The position numbers and the translations under genes are program-made. The notes under the pieces were generated by a model that worked only from the letters and a program-made list of their open reading frames with translations, made no database searches and had not been told where the DNA came from. From Iodobacter fluviatilis (lineage in GTDB: Bacteria > Pseudomonadota > Gammaproteobacteria > Burkholderiales > Chitinibacteraceae), in contig NZ_UGHR01000001.1 of the NCBI RefSeq assembly GCF_900451195.1, forward strand, positions 682,001 through 746,000: 64,000 bases of DNA, read 5' to 3'. This document shows, in pieces, positions 27,121 through 36,031 of this stretch. The stretch's first letter is position 1. Every line of letters starts with the position of its first letter.

Positions 27121-30088
27121 ATTGCTCGCACGTCAGTTAAAGCGCTACCTGGCTTGGGCTGATGAGTCGGCGGTGGAGGCGATGCTGCAGGCTGCAGATT
27201 TAGCTGCGGTTGATATTCGTGATCGGTCTGTGGCGGTCTTACTGGGTAATTTCAGACGTTTATTACTGGCCATTGATGAGTCGTATCAGCAGTTTGACCG
27301 GGATGTGGCTCTGGGCTCGCGCAGCTTGCAAATTAGTTCGGATGAGCTGAGCAAGGCCAACAGCACTTTGCGCCAGGAGGTGCTGGCAAGGCAAAGGGCG
27401 ATTGATACTTTGTGGGAAACGGCAAATCGTTTACAAGCCAGCCTTGGTCGCCCAGCGCTGGGTAAGGAAAGTGCCGGGCTTGAGCAGCTGTCTGTACTGA
27501 TGGGAAGCTTACTGAATGAGCGTCAGCAGGCCGAGGCCGCATTGCAGCAGCAGGAAGCGCAATTTCGAATGCTTGCAGGTAATGTGCCTGGTGTGGTTTT
27601 TCGGGGGCAAATCGAGTATCCCCGCGGGATGCACTATATCAATGATGAAATTGAAGTGCTGACGGGCTGCCCGGCGCAGCATTTTCTTTTGCCTCATGTC
27701 ACGCACAGCTATGGCGCTTTAGTGTTGCGCGAAGATTTAGCCTTACTTGAAAAAACAATTCATGCCGCTTTAGCAGGGCCAGATCGCTATTCCGTTGAAT
27801 ATCGGCTTGTCCATGCCAGTGGCGCAATCCGATGGGTGCTGGAGCGCGGGCAGATTGTCAGAAATGCAGCACAGCAAGCAGAATATCTGGATGGAATTAT
27901 TTTTGATATTACAGATCAAAAGCTGGCGGCAGTTCAATTACGCCAGCTTTCTGCCGCCATTGAGGCTAATCCTGTGCCGGTGCTGATTACAGATGCAGAA
28001 GGGGTGATTGAGTATTTAAACCCAAAGTTTGAGCAGACATTTGGTTATTCATTAGCAGAAATTAAAGGTGAAACACCCAATATATTGCTTTCTGGAGAGA
28101 TTAATTTACTGGCTTATCAGGAAATGTGGCAAAGCTTATTGCGTGGGGATGAGTGGAGGCGCGACGTTCGCCATAGTTGTAAATCCGGGCAATTAGTCTG
28201 GATGTCGGTTTCGGTGTCTCCAATTCGGGATGCGGCGGATAAAGTAACGCATTTTGTGGCGGTATACGACAATATTGAGTTGCGTAAGGCTGCGGAAGAG
28301 GCGCTGATTAAAGCAAAAGAGGCTTCAGATCAGGCAAATCGGCTTAAAAGTGATTTTTTGGCCAATATGAGCCATGAAATACGTACCCCGATGAATGCGA
28401 TTATTGGGATGACTCATCTGGCATTAAATACGGATTTAAGTAAGCAGCAAAGAGATTATTTAACTAAAACCAGTTGTACCGCCGAATCTTTATTACATAT
28501 TTTGAATGATATTCTGGATTTTTCTAAAATTGAGGCAAATCGCCTGCAAATGGAAATACTGCCTTTCAGGTTTGAGTCTGTTTTAGAAAAACTGTCTGCA
28601 CTTTATGCATTAAAAGCAGAAGAAAAAGGTTTGCGGCTTTATATCGAGCCAGCGGCAGATTGTGATCTTTCTTTATTGGGTGATTCTCTGCGTATTGGGC
28701 AAATTTTAAATAATTTGGTTGGTAATGCGATTAAATTCACCCCAGAAGGGGAGGTGAGGGTACAAATCAGGCTGCTTGAAGCACAGGAGCAGCGGGTGCA
28801 TTTGCAAATCGCAGTAAAAGACACAGGAATAGGCTTATCCGCAGCACAAATTGCCCAGTTGTTTAAGCCGTTTTCTCAGGCCGATAGCTCTACCACCCGG
28901 AAATTTGGTGGCACGGGCTTGGGATTATCTATTTGCAAACGTTTGGTCGAGCTGATGAAAGGGCATATCTGGATTGAAAGCACGCCTCAGCAGGGCAGTA
29001 CGTTTTATGTGTCACTGTGGCTGATGCGTTCGGCAGAGCAGGTCTTGCCTGATCTGGTGAGCGGGCCTGTGCAGCGTCTTGATGGTGTGCGTATTTTATT
29101 GGTTGAAGACAATGTGCTTAATCAGCAGGTGGCTTATGAGTTATTAACTAATGTGGGGGCCAGCGTCATTATTGCTCAGCATGGCGGAGAGGCATTGGGC
29201 TGGTTATCCATTGATCCTTTGCCTTGCGATTTAATTTTAATGGATTTACAAATGCCGGTGGTGGATGGCCATCAGGCTACGCAATTAATTCGCTCCGAAC
29301 CCCGTTTTAATTCTTTGGCCATTGTGGCTATGACGGCGCATGCCATGTCGGATGAGCGTCAGCGCTGCCTAAATCTGGGGATGAATGACTATATTACTAA
29401 GCCTGTGCAGCCCAATGAGCTGTTTACAACGGTTGCAAAATGGGCTGGGCAGGCTGTTCGCCCCCAACCTGAGGAGGGTAAAAAAGTAAGCAAAGTGCCT
29501 GATGAGTCTGTACTTCCCCATTTACCAGGCATAAATACACAAGAGGTTTTGCAGCGGCTGGGGGGGAATAAAGCACTGATCACTCATCTTTTCCAGCAGT
29601 TTTATCAGGATTATCAAGGGGGATACGAGCAGTTTCAATACTTGTTAAAGACGGATGCCAAGGGGGCCGAGCGCTGGGTTCACTCGATAAAGGGGGTGGC
29701 GGGTACTTTGGGTATGCATGATTTGATGCTAGCTGCCGGGCAGCTGGAGCGGCAGCTACAGCTTTATCCCGCAGATGAGGGCGCTGCAGCTTATCCTTTT
29801 AAATCAGAGCTCAATCATATGCTTGGCACGGTTGGCCGAGGCTATACTCAATTTATAAAACCACATAAAAATCCGCCGGATACAGAAAAAACGGGCTTGC
29901 TGACCAAGCAGCTGTCAGCTCTTTTGGATGATTGTGATGGTGATTCGGTTGATGTGTATTACCGTTTACGTGAGCAACTGGAGGGATGGGTTGAGGTGGC
30001 CTTACTTGATCGCCTAGGAGAAGCAATTAATACATTTGATTTTGAACGGGCTTTAGAGAGCCTTACGCTGATCGGGAAAAAATTGTAG
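27113..30088 (+). CDS. PAS-PAS hybrid histidine kinase with receiver and Hpt domains
   Basis: 991 residues, no membrane segment. A helical N-terminal region (1-145, coiled-coil-like) is followed by a PAS at about 150-270 and a PAS at about 275-395, then HisKA with phospho-acceptor H421 in FLANMSHEIRTPMNAIIG. The HATPase covers about 525-645 (NLVGNAIKFT, DTGIGLS, GGTGLGLSI). The receiver covers about 655-775 with D711 in LMDLQMPVVDG, and the Hpt domain has H857 in WVHSIKGVAGTLG. The complete phosphorelay H-D-H is in one chain, so it needs an external receiver, most obviously the next gene 9 bp downstream. The start overlaps the FIST stop by 8 bp. Confidence 0.93.
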   Translation: MNKLLARQLKRYLAWADESAVEAMLQAADLAAVDIRDRSVAVLLGNFRRLLLAIDESYQQFDRDVALGSRSLQISSDELSKANSTLRQEVLARQRAIDTLWETANRLQASLGRPALGKESAGLEQLSVLMGSLLNERQQAEAALQQQEAQFRMLAGNVPGVVFRGQIEYPRGMHYINDEIEVLTGCPAQHFLLPHVTHSYGALVLREDLALLEKTIHAALAGPDRYSVEYRLVHASGAIRWVLERGQIVRNAAQQAEYLDGIIFDITDQKLAAVQLRQLSAAIEANPVPVLITDAEGVIEYLNPKFEQTFGYSLAEIKGETPNILLSGEINLLAYQEMWQSLLRGDEWRRDVRHSCKSGQLVWMSVSVSPIRDAADKVTHFVAVYDNIELRKAAEEALIKAKEASDQANRLKSDFLANMSHEIRTPMNAIIGMTHLALNTDLSKQQRDYLTKTSCTAESLLHILNDILDFSKIEANRLQMEILPFRFESVLEKLSALYALKAEEKGLRLYIEPAADCDLSLLGDSLRIGQILNNLVGNAIKFTPEGEVRVQIRLLEAQEQRVHLQIAVKDTGIGLSAAQIAQLFKPFSQADSSTTRKFGGTGLGLSICKRLVELMKGHIWIESTPQQGSTFYVSLWLMRSAEQVLPDLVSGPVQRLDGVRILLVEDNVLNQQVAYELLTNVGASVIIAQHGGEALGWLSIDPLPCDLILMDLQMPVVDGHQATQLIRSEPRFNSLAIVAMTAHAMSDERQRCLNLGMNDYITKPVQPNELFTTVAKWAGQAVRPQPEEGKKVSKVPDESVLPHLPGINTQEVLQRLGGNKALITHLFQQFYQDYQGGYEQFQYLLKTDAKGAERWVHSIKGVAGTLGMHDLMLAAGQLERQLQLYPADEGAAAYPFKSELNHMLGTVGRGYTQFIKPHKNPPDTEKTGLLTKQLSALLDDCDGDSVDVYYRLREQLEGWVEVALLDRLGEAINTFDFERALESLTLIGKKL

Positions 30089-30097
30089 GGAAATCTT

Positions 30098-31219
30098 ATG
30101 CTCGATGCAGAGTTTAATTATCGCCGGACAATCTTATTGGTGGATGACACGCCCGCTAATCTGGCTGTGCTGAATGATTGCCTGAAAGATACCTATAAAC
30201 TGCGCATCGCAAATAATGGTGAGCAGGCATTAATCTTGGCTGAGCGGGATCCGGTTCCTGATCTGGTTTTGCTGGATGTAATGATGCCAAATATGGATGG
30301 GATTGAGGTTTGTCAGCGCCTGAAAGCCAAGAATAAAACGAATGATATTCCGGTTATTTTTCTGACGGCTAAAACGCAGGAGGCGGATGAGATTAATGGC
30401 TTTAATGCGGGGGCGGTGGATTATATCCATAAGCCACTTAATCCGGCCATTGTGCAGGCAAGAGTCAAAAATCATATTACGATTCAGGACTTAAAAAACT
30501 CAATTCGACTTTATAACCAGACGCTTGAAGAGCGTGTAGAGCAGCGGACTCAGGAGCTATTGAAAATTCAGGATGCAACAATCCTGGCTATGGGTGTGAT
30601 GGCCGAGCTGCGGGATGAGGAAACAGGCTTACATCTGAAGCGCACACAGGAGTACTTGCGCTGCCTTGCCGGGGCAGTGGCTGATCATCCGCGATTTATT
30701 CATCAGCTTGATCCGGAAAACATTGCTGGGATGGCCAAATCAGCCCCTTTGCATGATATTGGCAAGGTGGGTGTGCCGGATGCCATTTTGCATAAGCCCG
30801 CAAAGCTCACTGATGAAGAATTTACCATTATGAAAAATCACCCTACATATGGGCGCAATATTATTCGTGAAGTGGAGCGAATGCTGGGTGAGGAAAGTGT
30901 CTTTTTGCGCTATGCCCGGGAGATCGCTTATGGGCACCAGGAAAAATGGGATGGGTCGGGCTATCCCCAGGGGGCGAAAGGTGATGAGATCCCCTTATCT
31001 GCAAGATTGATGGCCGTGGCAGATGTCTACGACGCCTTAGTGAGCAAGCGGGTCTATAAAGAGGCTTTTTCGCATGAGAAATCGGTGGCGATTATCCTAG
31101 AGGGAAAGGGGAAGCATTTCGATCCGGATTTAATTGATGGTTTTATAAAGGTGGCGGGGCAGTTTCAGGCGATTGCATTGCAGTATGCGGATAAAGAGGA
31201 GGACGATTTGGCGGGGTGA
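30098..31219 (+). CDS. Response regulator with HD-GYP c-di-GMP phosphodiesterase output (RpfG type)
   Basis: 373 residues. The receiver covers about 10-130, with acidic pocket DD (17-18), phospho-acceptor D60 in LLDVMMPNMDG and K112 region VDYIHKP; a helical linker follows, then the HD-GYP domain. The metal motif H219-D220 in APLHDIGKVGVPD and the GYP motif (G288-Y-P) in WDGSGYPQG are intact, so c-di-GMP hydrolysis is expected. It follows the hybrid kinase with a 9-bp gap and is the most likely receiver of its Hpt phosphate, giving a FIST signal to c-di-GMP pathway, probably acting on motility or biofilm. Confidence 0.94.
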   Translation: MLDAEFNYRRTILLVDDTPANLAVLNDCLKDTYKLRIANNGEQALILAERDPVPDLVLLDVMMPNMDGIEVCQRLKAKNKTNDIPVIFLTAKTQEADEINGFNAGAVDYIHKPLNPAIVQARVKNHITIQDLKNSIRLYNQTLEERVEQRTQELLKIQDATILAMGVMAELRDEETGLHLKRTQEYLRCLAGAVADHPRFIHQLDPENIAGMAKSAPLHDIGKVGVPDAILHKPAKLTDEEFTIMKNHPTYGRNIIREVERMLGEESVFLRYAREIAYGHQEKWDGSGYPQGAKGDEIPLSARLMAVADVYDALVSKRVYKEAFSHEKSVAIILEGKGKHFDPDLIDGFIKVAGQFQAIALQYADKEEDDLAG

Positions 31220-31357
31220 AGAACTTGTGGGTGGAGGCTTGTGCTGATCATCAACATGGCCCGTCAACAAATGGAGTGCCATTGTTTCAAAGCAATAAGA
31301 GGCTGTTTTTGGGTTTGTACATGAAAAAAGCCGTTTCAGAAATAGCAGACAAAGAAA

Positions 31358-31380
31358 AAGCCCTGATTGATCAGGGCTTT
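31358..31380 (-). terminator. Terminator of the tRNA-Gly/Cys array
   Basis: AAAGCCCTGA and TCAGGGCTTT arms around a four-base loop; on the minus strand followed by TTTCTTTG. It lies 15 bp beyond tRNA-Cys, the last gene of the array. Its symmetry could also stop read-through from the HD-GYP gene. Confidence 0.85.
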
Positions 31381-31394
31381 AACGTTCTTGCTTA

Positions 31395-31468
31395 TGGAGG
31401 CGGAGGCCGGAATCGAACCGGCGTAGACGGCTTTGCAAGCCGCTGCATAACCATTTTGCTACTCCGCC
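31395..31468 (-). tRNA. tRNA-Cys (anticodon GCA)
   Basis: 74 nt including encoded CCA. Acceptor stem GGCGGAG/CTCCGCC, anticodon loop TTGCAAA giving GCA, T-loop GGTTCGATTCC. Last gene of a five-tRNA minus-strand unit. Confidence 0.95.
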
Positions 31469-31510
31469 ATGGTTACTTAAATAAAGGATAAGATCTTTAT
31501 TCTTAAAATT

Positions 31511-31586
<76 letters not shown>

Positions 31587-31608
31587 ATTGATTTGATTCT
31601 ACATGAAA

Positions 31609-31684
<76 letters not shown>

Positions 31685-31718
31685 ATTCGTCATGCTTTTA
31701 CTACAGAACTAAAATAAG

Positions 31719-31794
<76 letters not shown>

Positions 31795-31822
31795 ATCTTA
31801 CTTTATTTCTACAACGATTTAC

Positions 31823-31898
<76 letters not shown>

Positions 31899-31951
31899 AT
31901 CACTGCTTTGTTTCGTTTTCTTTTCTGCCGTTGCGTCAGAAGAGGAGTCGC

Positions 31952-31980
31952 ATTATGAAGATGAGCCCTTGCTTCGTCAA
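31952..31980 (-). promoter_or_regulatory. Sigma-70 promoter of the tRNA-Gly/Cys array
   Basis: On the minus strand TTGACG (31980-31975) and CATAAT (31957-31952) are separated by exactly 17 bases, and a GC-rich discriminator (GCGACTCC) follows. A GC-rich discriminator is typical of stable-RNA promoters under stringent control. The expected start lies about 45 bp before the first tRNA. Confidence 0.85.
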
Positions 31981-32171
31981 GCACTATCTGCGCATTTTTC
32001 TACCTGAAAAGGGGTGTAAATAGATAGTGGCTTGATATTTAAAGGCTAAGTTATGGTACGCTTATGGCTGCTGACGCTTGCTAGGGATACTGGTGATGCT
32101 GTTTGTCGTTAGCAATACATTATTTTTTTATGCTGCCGGGTTGACGGCGGCTTCTCATTGGAGGAATTCCC

Positions 32172-33089
32172 GTGTCCAAACGTGTTGTCACACTTGCGCA
32201 TTACTATACCCAGCCTGAAATCCAGCAAATGGCCGATAAAGTCGGCGATAGCTTAGAACTGTCTTTATACGCTAAAGAATGCGGCGCAGATGTTATTGTG
32301 TTTGCAGGCGTGCGTTTTATGGCAGAAACCGCCAAGATTCTTAACCCGCAGGCTGAGGTGATTTTGCCAGCCAGCGGTTCTACTTGCTCATTAGTCACCC
32401 AAACCGACGTGGCCGCCTTACAAAAATGGCGTGAAGAGCACGCAGATTATGTGCATGTCTCTTATATTAATTCCTCTGCCGAGCATAAAGCTTTATCGGA
32501 TTGGATTGTAACCAGCCGTAATGTGGATGACATTATCGCCAGCCTTTATGCCGAAGGTAAAAAGGTGGCATTCTCGCCAGACCGCAATATGGGCGCATAT
32601 TTAAACTTCCAGTATGGCTACGATATGCCGCTGTGGAGTGCCGTGTGCGAAGTGCACGATAAATTCAATCAAGCCGCGCTAGATGAAGCATTCGCGGCGG
32701 TTGCTGGCGCTAAATATCTGATTGCTCACCCTGAAAGCCCGCTGCCTGTGTTGCAGCAAGCTGATTACGTGGGCTCCACATCGGGCATGCTGAATTGGAT
32801 TAAAGCCTTTGATAAAGAGCCTGATGCGGTGATCTTTGTCGCGACTGAAGACGGCATTCTCTACAATATGGGCCTTGCCCGCCCTGACTTGAATATTAAA
32901 CAAGCCCCTATATATGCGGGCTGTCAGTGCAATTCCTGCCCTTATATGAAGATGAATACCATTGATGCGGTGAAGCGCGCCCAAGCGGGCGAGGGCACAC
33001 GCATTGATTATCTCAGCGCCGAACAAATGGATAATGCCCGCCTGCCGATCGAGCGCATGCTGGAATTCTCTAAGCGTTATTACCAGTAA
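32172..33089 (+). CDS. nadA: Quinolinate synthase
   Basis: 305 residues. Condenses iminoaspartate with dihydroxyacetone phosphate to quinolinate in NAD synthesis, using a [4Fe-4S] cluster. Cys72, Cys159 and Cys256 have the same mutual spacing (87 and 97) as the cluster ligands of E. coli NadA; the last lies in CQCNSCPYMKMN. GVRFMAETAKIL, ADWVVTS-like (SDWIVTS) and GSTSGMLNWI are conserved segments. Translation starts at GTG with GGAGG nine bases upstream. It is shorter than E. coli NadA by about 40 residues at the N-terminus. nadB and nadC are not in the window. Confidence 0.95.
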   Translation: MSKRVVTLAHYYTQPEIQQMADKVGDSLELSLYAKECGADVIVFAGVRFMAETAKILNPQAEVILPASGSTCSLVTQTDVAALQKWREEHADYVHVSYINSSAEHKALSDWIVTSRNVDDIIASLYAEGKKVAFSPDRNMGAYLNFQYGYDMPLWSAVCEVHDKFNQAALDEAFAAVAGAKYLIAHPESPLPVLQQADYVGSTSGMLNWIKAFDKEPDAVIFVATEDGILYNMGLARPDLNIKQAPIYAGCQCNSCPYMKMNTIDAVKRAQAGEGTRIDYLSAEQMDNARLPIERMLEFSKRYYQ

Positions 33090-33106
33090 GCAAGATTGCA
33101 GAGAGA

Positions 33107-33134
33107 AAGGCGGGTGTGTTACCCGCCTTTTTTT
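33107..33134 (+). terminator. Intrinsic terminator after nadA
   Basis: AGGCGGGT / ACCCGCCT around GTGTT followed by a long T-run, 18 bp after the stop. It separates nadA from the NadM-Nudix gene. Confidence 0.9.
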
Positions 33135-33206
33135 GTCTTTTAAGCTTGAAGCTTGTGATTTCTTTCGGGCTTCTTTCCTATGTCAGATTAAATGACGGGT
33201 GATTGA

Positions 33207-34259
33207 ATGATGCTGGATTACCTCGTATTTATTGGGCGCTTTCAGCCTTTTCATCTTGGGCATTTGCAGGTGGTTAAGGCGGCTTTAGAGCGGGCGGGCA
33301 AGCTGATTGTGATTTGCGGCTCAGCTCGTCAGGCTAGGAACCCGCGCAACCCATGGACAGTGCCTGAGCGCGAAGCGATGCTGCGGGCTGCATTGCCGCC
33401 TCAGATGCAGGATAGAGTGTTTGTCGTGGGCTGCTCAGACCGTATGTATAACGATCAGCAGTGGGTTACCGAGGTGCAAAGCCTCGTGGATAAAGTGATT
33501 GCGGTTGATACCGCCAGCCTTGGCAGCCGCGAGGCGCAGTTTAAAGTGGGTATTGTGGGCAGCAGCCGCAGCAAGCACACCTATTATCTTGATCTTTTTC
33601 CACAGTGGCAGAGGGTAGAAGTGCCTGAGATTATCGGCATTCATGCCTCGCAAGTGCGCCGTAATCTGTTTGCCGATGGTGGGGCAGGGCTTTGTGCAGA
33701 TAAATTACCCGCGTCTGTCTATGCGCATTTACAAGCGTTTCGCTCAGGTGATGTTTACGCCAATCTAGAGGCAGAATGGCGCTTTGTGCAGGACTATCGC
33801 AAGGCTTGGTCGGCTGCGCCCTATCCGCCCACCTTTGTCACCGTAGATGCGGTGGTGATTCACTCCGGGCATATTTTGCTGGTGCGGCGCAAAAACTTGC
33901 CGGGGCGCGGGCTGTGGGCCTTGCCGGGTGGTTTTATTAATCAGGATGAATTGGTTAAAGATGCGGTGATTCGGGAGCTGCGCGATGAAACGCGTTTAAA
34001 AGTGCCTGCACCGGTGCTGGCGGGCTCGATTCGCTCTTCACGGGTCTTTGATCACCCGCATAGATCCTTGCGCGGGCGCACCATTACCCATGCGTTTTTG
34101 ATTGAGCTTACGCCCACCGGAGAGGGCTTGCCTAAGGTGCGTGGTGGGGACGATGCAGAACGGGCTAAATGGGTGCCGTTATTTGAATTTAACCGTATGG
34201 AGGCCGAGTTGTTTGAAGATCATTTCTATATTGTGAATTGGTTTTTAGGGCAGATTTAA
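33207..34259 (+). CDS. nadM: Bifunctional NMN adenylyltransferase / Nudix hydrolase
   Basis: 350 residues. The N-terminal nucleotidyltransferase (about 1-185) has the H-x-G-H active-site motif (H16-L-G-H19) and makes NAD from nicotinamide mononucleotide and ATP. The C-terminal Nudix domain (about 205-345) carries GFINQDE followed by RELRDET, the Nudix box with one conservative Glu-to-Asp change; such domains split ADP-ribose. The fusion is the NadM-Nudix type known from Synechocystis and Francisella. It follows nadA on the same strand after a terminator, so the two form an NAD cluster but perhaps not one transcript. ATGs at 33207 and 33210 are equivalent. Confidence 0.93.
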   Translation: MMLDYLVFIGRFQPFHLGHLQVVKAALERAGKLIVICGSARQARNPRNPWTVPEREAMLRAALPPQMQDRVFVVGCSDRMYNDQQWVTEVQSLVDKVIAVDTASLGSREAQFKVGIVGSSRSKHTYYLDLFPQWQRVEVPEIIGIHASQVRRNLFADGGAGLCADKLPASVYAHLQAFRSGDVYANLEAEWRFVQDYRKAWSAAPYPPTFVTVDAVVIHSGHILLVRRKNLPGRGLWALPGGFINQDELVKDAVIRELRDETRLKVPAPVLAGSIRSSRVFDHPHRSLRGRTITHAFLIELTPTGEGLPKVRGGDDAERAKWVPLFEFNRMEAELFEDHFYIVNWFLGQI

Positions 34260-34330
34260 GGTTAAAAGATTATTGGCATGTGGATATATGCTCATTTAAA
34301 GTATTTTTTTTGATCTGGTGCCAGGGCAAT

Positions 34331-34774
34331 ATGAAAGCATTTGAATTGATAGAAAAAGCATTTTGGGAAGATTTGCTTGCCAGTTTTGATCTGGGTGAAT
34401 ACAGCGAAGAATTTGTAATTGAATACTCCGCTATCGGTATGAATCTTGATGCTCAAATGGGCACAGCTTTTTTTGAAGCGGAACATCATGAACCCGATGT
34501 GAAGATCAGCTCATCCAGCGCAAAATTGAAAACAATCACTGATTCTAATCAGGCCACCTTGGTGGAATATGCATTTGATGATGACGACTTGATGCTGGCT
34601 TTTGTTCAGCCTTTAATGCCAGAGAGTGAAGTGTTTTGGAAAAGGAAGTCTGATCATCAATATCATGAGATTACTGCTTTTGATCGCATGGCGCTGATTG
34701 CCGCACAGATCGTTTTAAATCAGGCCGCTGCATCCATTGTTGCCAGTGAATTAAAAGAAATGGGGGAGTTTTAA
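34331..34774 (+). CDS. Hypothetical protein, 147 residues
   Basis: Not recognised. The start MKAFELIEKAFWEDLLASF at 34331 is preceded by AGGG; the open frame begins 31 codons upstream but that part lacks a ribosome site. The protein is acidic, with a DDDD run in the centre (VEYAFDDDDLMLAF), no membrane segment and no signal peptide, so probably cytosolic. Codon use resembles its neighbours. It is followed by a clear terminator shared with rbsB. It lies 71 bp after the NadM-Nudix gene and may be co-transcribed with it. Confidence 0.65.
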   Translation: MKAFELIEKAFWEDLLASFDLGEYSEEFVIEYSAIGMNLDAQMGTAFFEAEHHEPDVKISSSSAKLKTITDSNQATLVEYAFDDDDLMLAFVQPLMPESEVFWKRKSDHQYHEITAFDRMALIAAQIVLNQAAASIVASELKEMGEF

Positions 34775-34800
34775 CCGAGCCGCTGATTGATATTAATTAA

Positions 34801-34830
34801 AAAAGCCTGCATCACAAGATGCAGGCTTTT
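34801..34830. terminator. Bidirectional terminator between the hypothetical gene and rbsB
   Basis: AAAAGCCTGCATC and GATGCAGGCTTTT arms around a four-base loop, with A- and T-runs on either side, between convergent genes (26 bp after one stop, 7 bp after the other). Confidence 0.92.
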
Positions 34831-34837
34831 TTATGAA

Positions 34838-35776
34838 TTACTTAACCAACTCTAAAGGCACTGGAATATTTTTCTCTGGCGTCTGGCCATCGATGATTTT
34901 CTTAGCCGCTTCAATCCCCATTTTGCCGATCAGCTCAGGTTTTTGTTGTACGGTCGCGGCCATTTTGCCCGCTTTTACTGCGGCAACAGCATCTGCTGTA
35001 GCATCAAAGCCCACTACAACCACATTTTTCAGGCCAGCTGCTTCTAGTGCTTGTACTGCACCCAGCGCCATTTCATCGTTGTGGGCAAATACGGCTTTAA
35101 TCTTTTTATTGCCTTGCAGGATGTTTTCCATCACAGACAAGCCTTTAGCGCGATCAAAATCAGCGGGCTGCTTGGCGGCCACTTTTACGCCTTTTTCAGC
35201 ATCTACACCAGCATGAAAGCCTTGGCCGCGTTCGCGTGCTGCAGAAGAGCCCGCAATGCCTTCTAGCTCGGCGATTTCACCTTGCTTGCCGATTTTTTCC
35301 AGCAGAAACGCGGCTGCCATTTTGCCGCCGGCTACATTATCAGAAGCAATATGGCTGACCACTTCGCCGCCATTGACGCTGCGGTCCAGCGTAATCACGG
35401 GGATTTTTGCTGCATTAGCTTGTTTAACGGCAGACACCAGCGCATCAGAGTCTGTTGGGTTAATCAGAATCACTTTTACTTTTTTCTGGATTAAATCTTC
35501 GATGCTGGCAATTTGCTTAGCCGCATCGTCTTGTGCATCCACTGTGATCAGCGTTAGGCCACTTGCCTTGGCGGCTTCCTCTGCACCTTGTTTTAAGGTG
35601 ACAAAGAAAGGATTATTTTGGGTGGAAATCGCTAAGCCAACGGTATTGCTGCTTGCCGTTTCGGCAACCGGCGGGGCAGAGGCCGCTGGTGCGGCGCTTT
35701 CCGGGCCTTGCTTGGAGCAGGCAGAAAAAGCAAGAGCCATTGAGGCGATCAGAAGAGGTTTGAGCCAAGTTTTCAT
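34838..35776 (-). CDS. rbsB: Ribose ABC transporter substrate-binding protein
   Basis: 312 residues from the internal ATG at 35776 (AAGG upstream). The leader MKTWLKPLLIASMALAFSAC ends in a Cys within a lipobox-like LAFSAC, followed by an Ala/Pro-rich spacer, so a lipoprotein form is likely, unlike the soluble E. coli RbsB. The mature part has GLAISTQNNPFFVTLKQGAEE, INPTDSDAL, TLDRSV and GFDATADAVAAVKAG, all characteristic of ribose-binding proteins. It is the last gene of the rbsK-D-A-C-B run, 255 bp after rbsC with a repeat in the gap. Confidence 0.93.
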   Translation of the reverse strand: MKTWLKPLLIASMALAFSACSKQGPESAAPAASAPPVAETASSNTVGLAISTQNNPFFVTLKQGAEEAAKASGLTLITVDAQDDAAKQIASIEDLIQKKVKVILINPTDSDALVSAVKQANAAKIPVITLDRSVNGGEVVSHIASDNVAGGKMAAAFLLEKIGKQGEIAELEGIAGSSAARERGQGFHAGVDAEKGVKVAAKQPADFDRAKGLSVMENILQGNKKIKAVFAHNDEMALGAVQALEAAGLKNVVVVGFDATADAVAAVKAGKMAATVQQKPELIGKMGIEAAKKIIDGQTPEKNIPVPLELVK

Positions 35777-35919
35777 GTTTAAAGCCTTGTGTGTGAAGGA
35801 CAACGACATTAGCACTGGCGACTTCTGCGCCATTGAGTGCTTCTTTTTAGCCTGGCGATGTTTTGCCTAGCTTGAAAAATAGGTGGGAAGGGACCCGCCC
35901 TATTAACCAAAGGGAATGT

Positions 35920-35977
35920 GTAGCTTGGGTTAGCGGGGGTGACGCAAATCGGCGAACAAGCCCGTTAACCCAAACTG
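35920..35977. repeat. Dispersed repeat family C (TTGGGTTAGCG element), copy 1
   Basis: GTAGCTTGGGTTAGCG at the left end and CCCGTTAACCCAA at the right end are inverted complements. It lies between rbsC and rbsB. Related copies are at 44604-44710 and 61344-61381. Confidence 0.75.
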
Positions 35978-36031
35978 TGAAATCATCATTCCTCGTGTGT
36001 TTTGACTTTTGGGGTGTGAGCCCGTAGCCCT

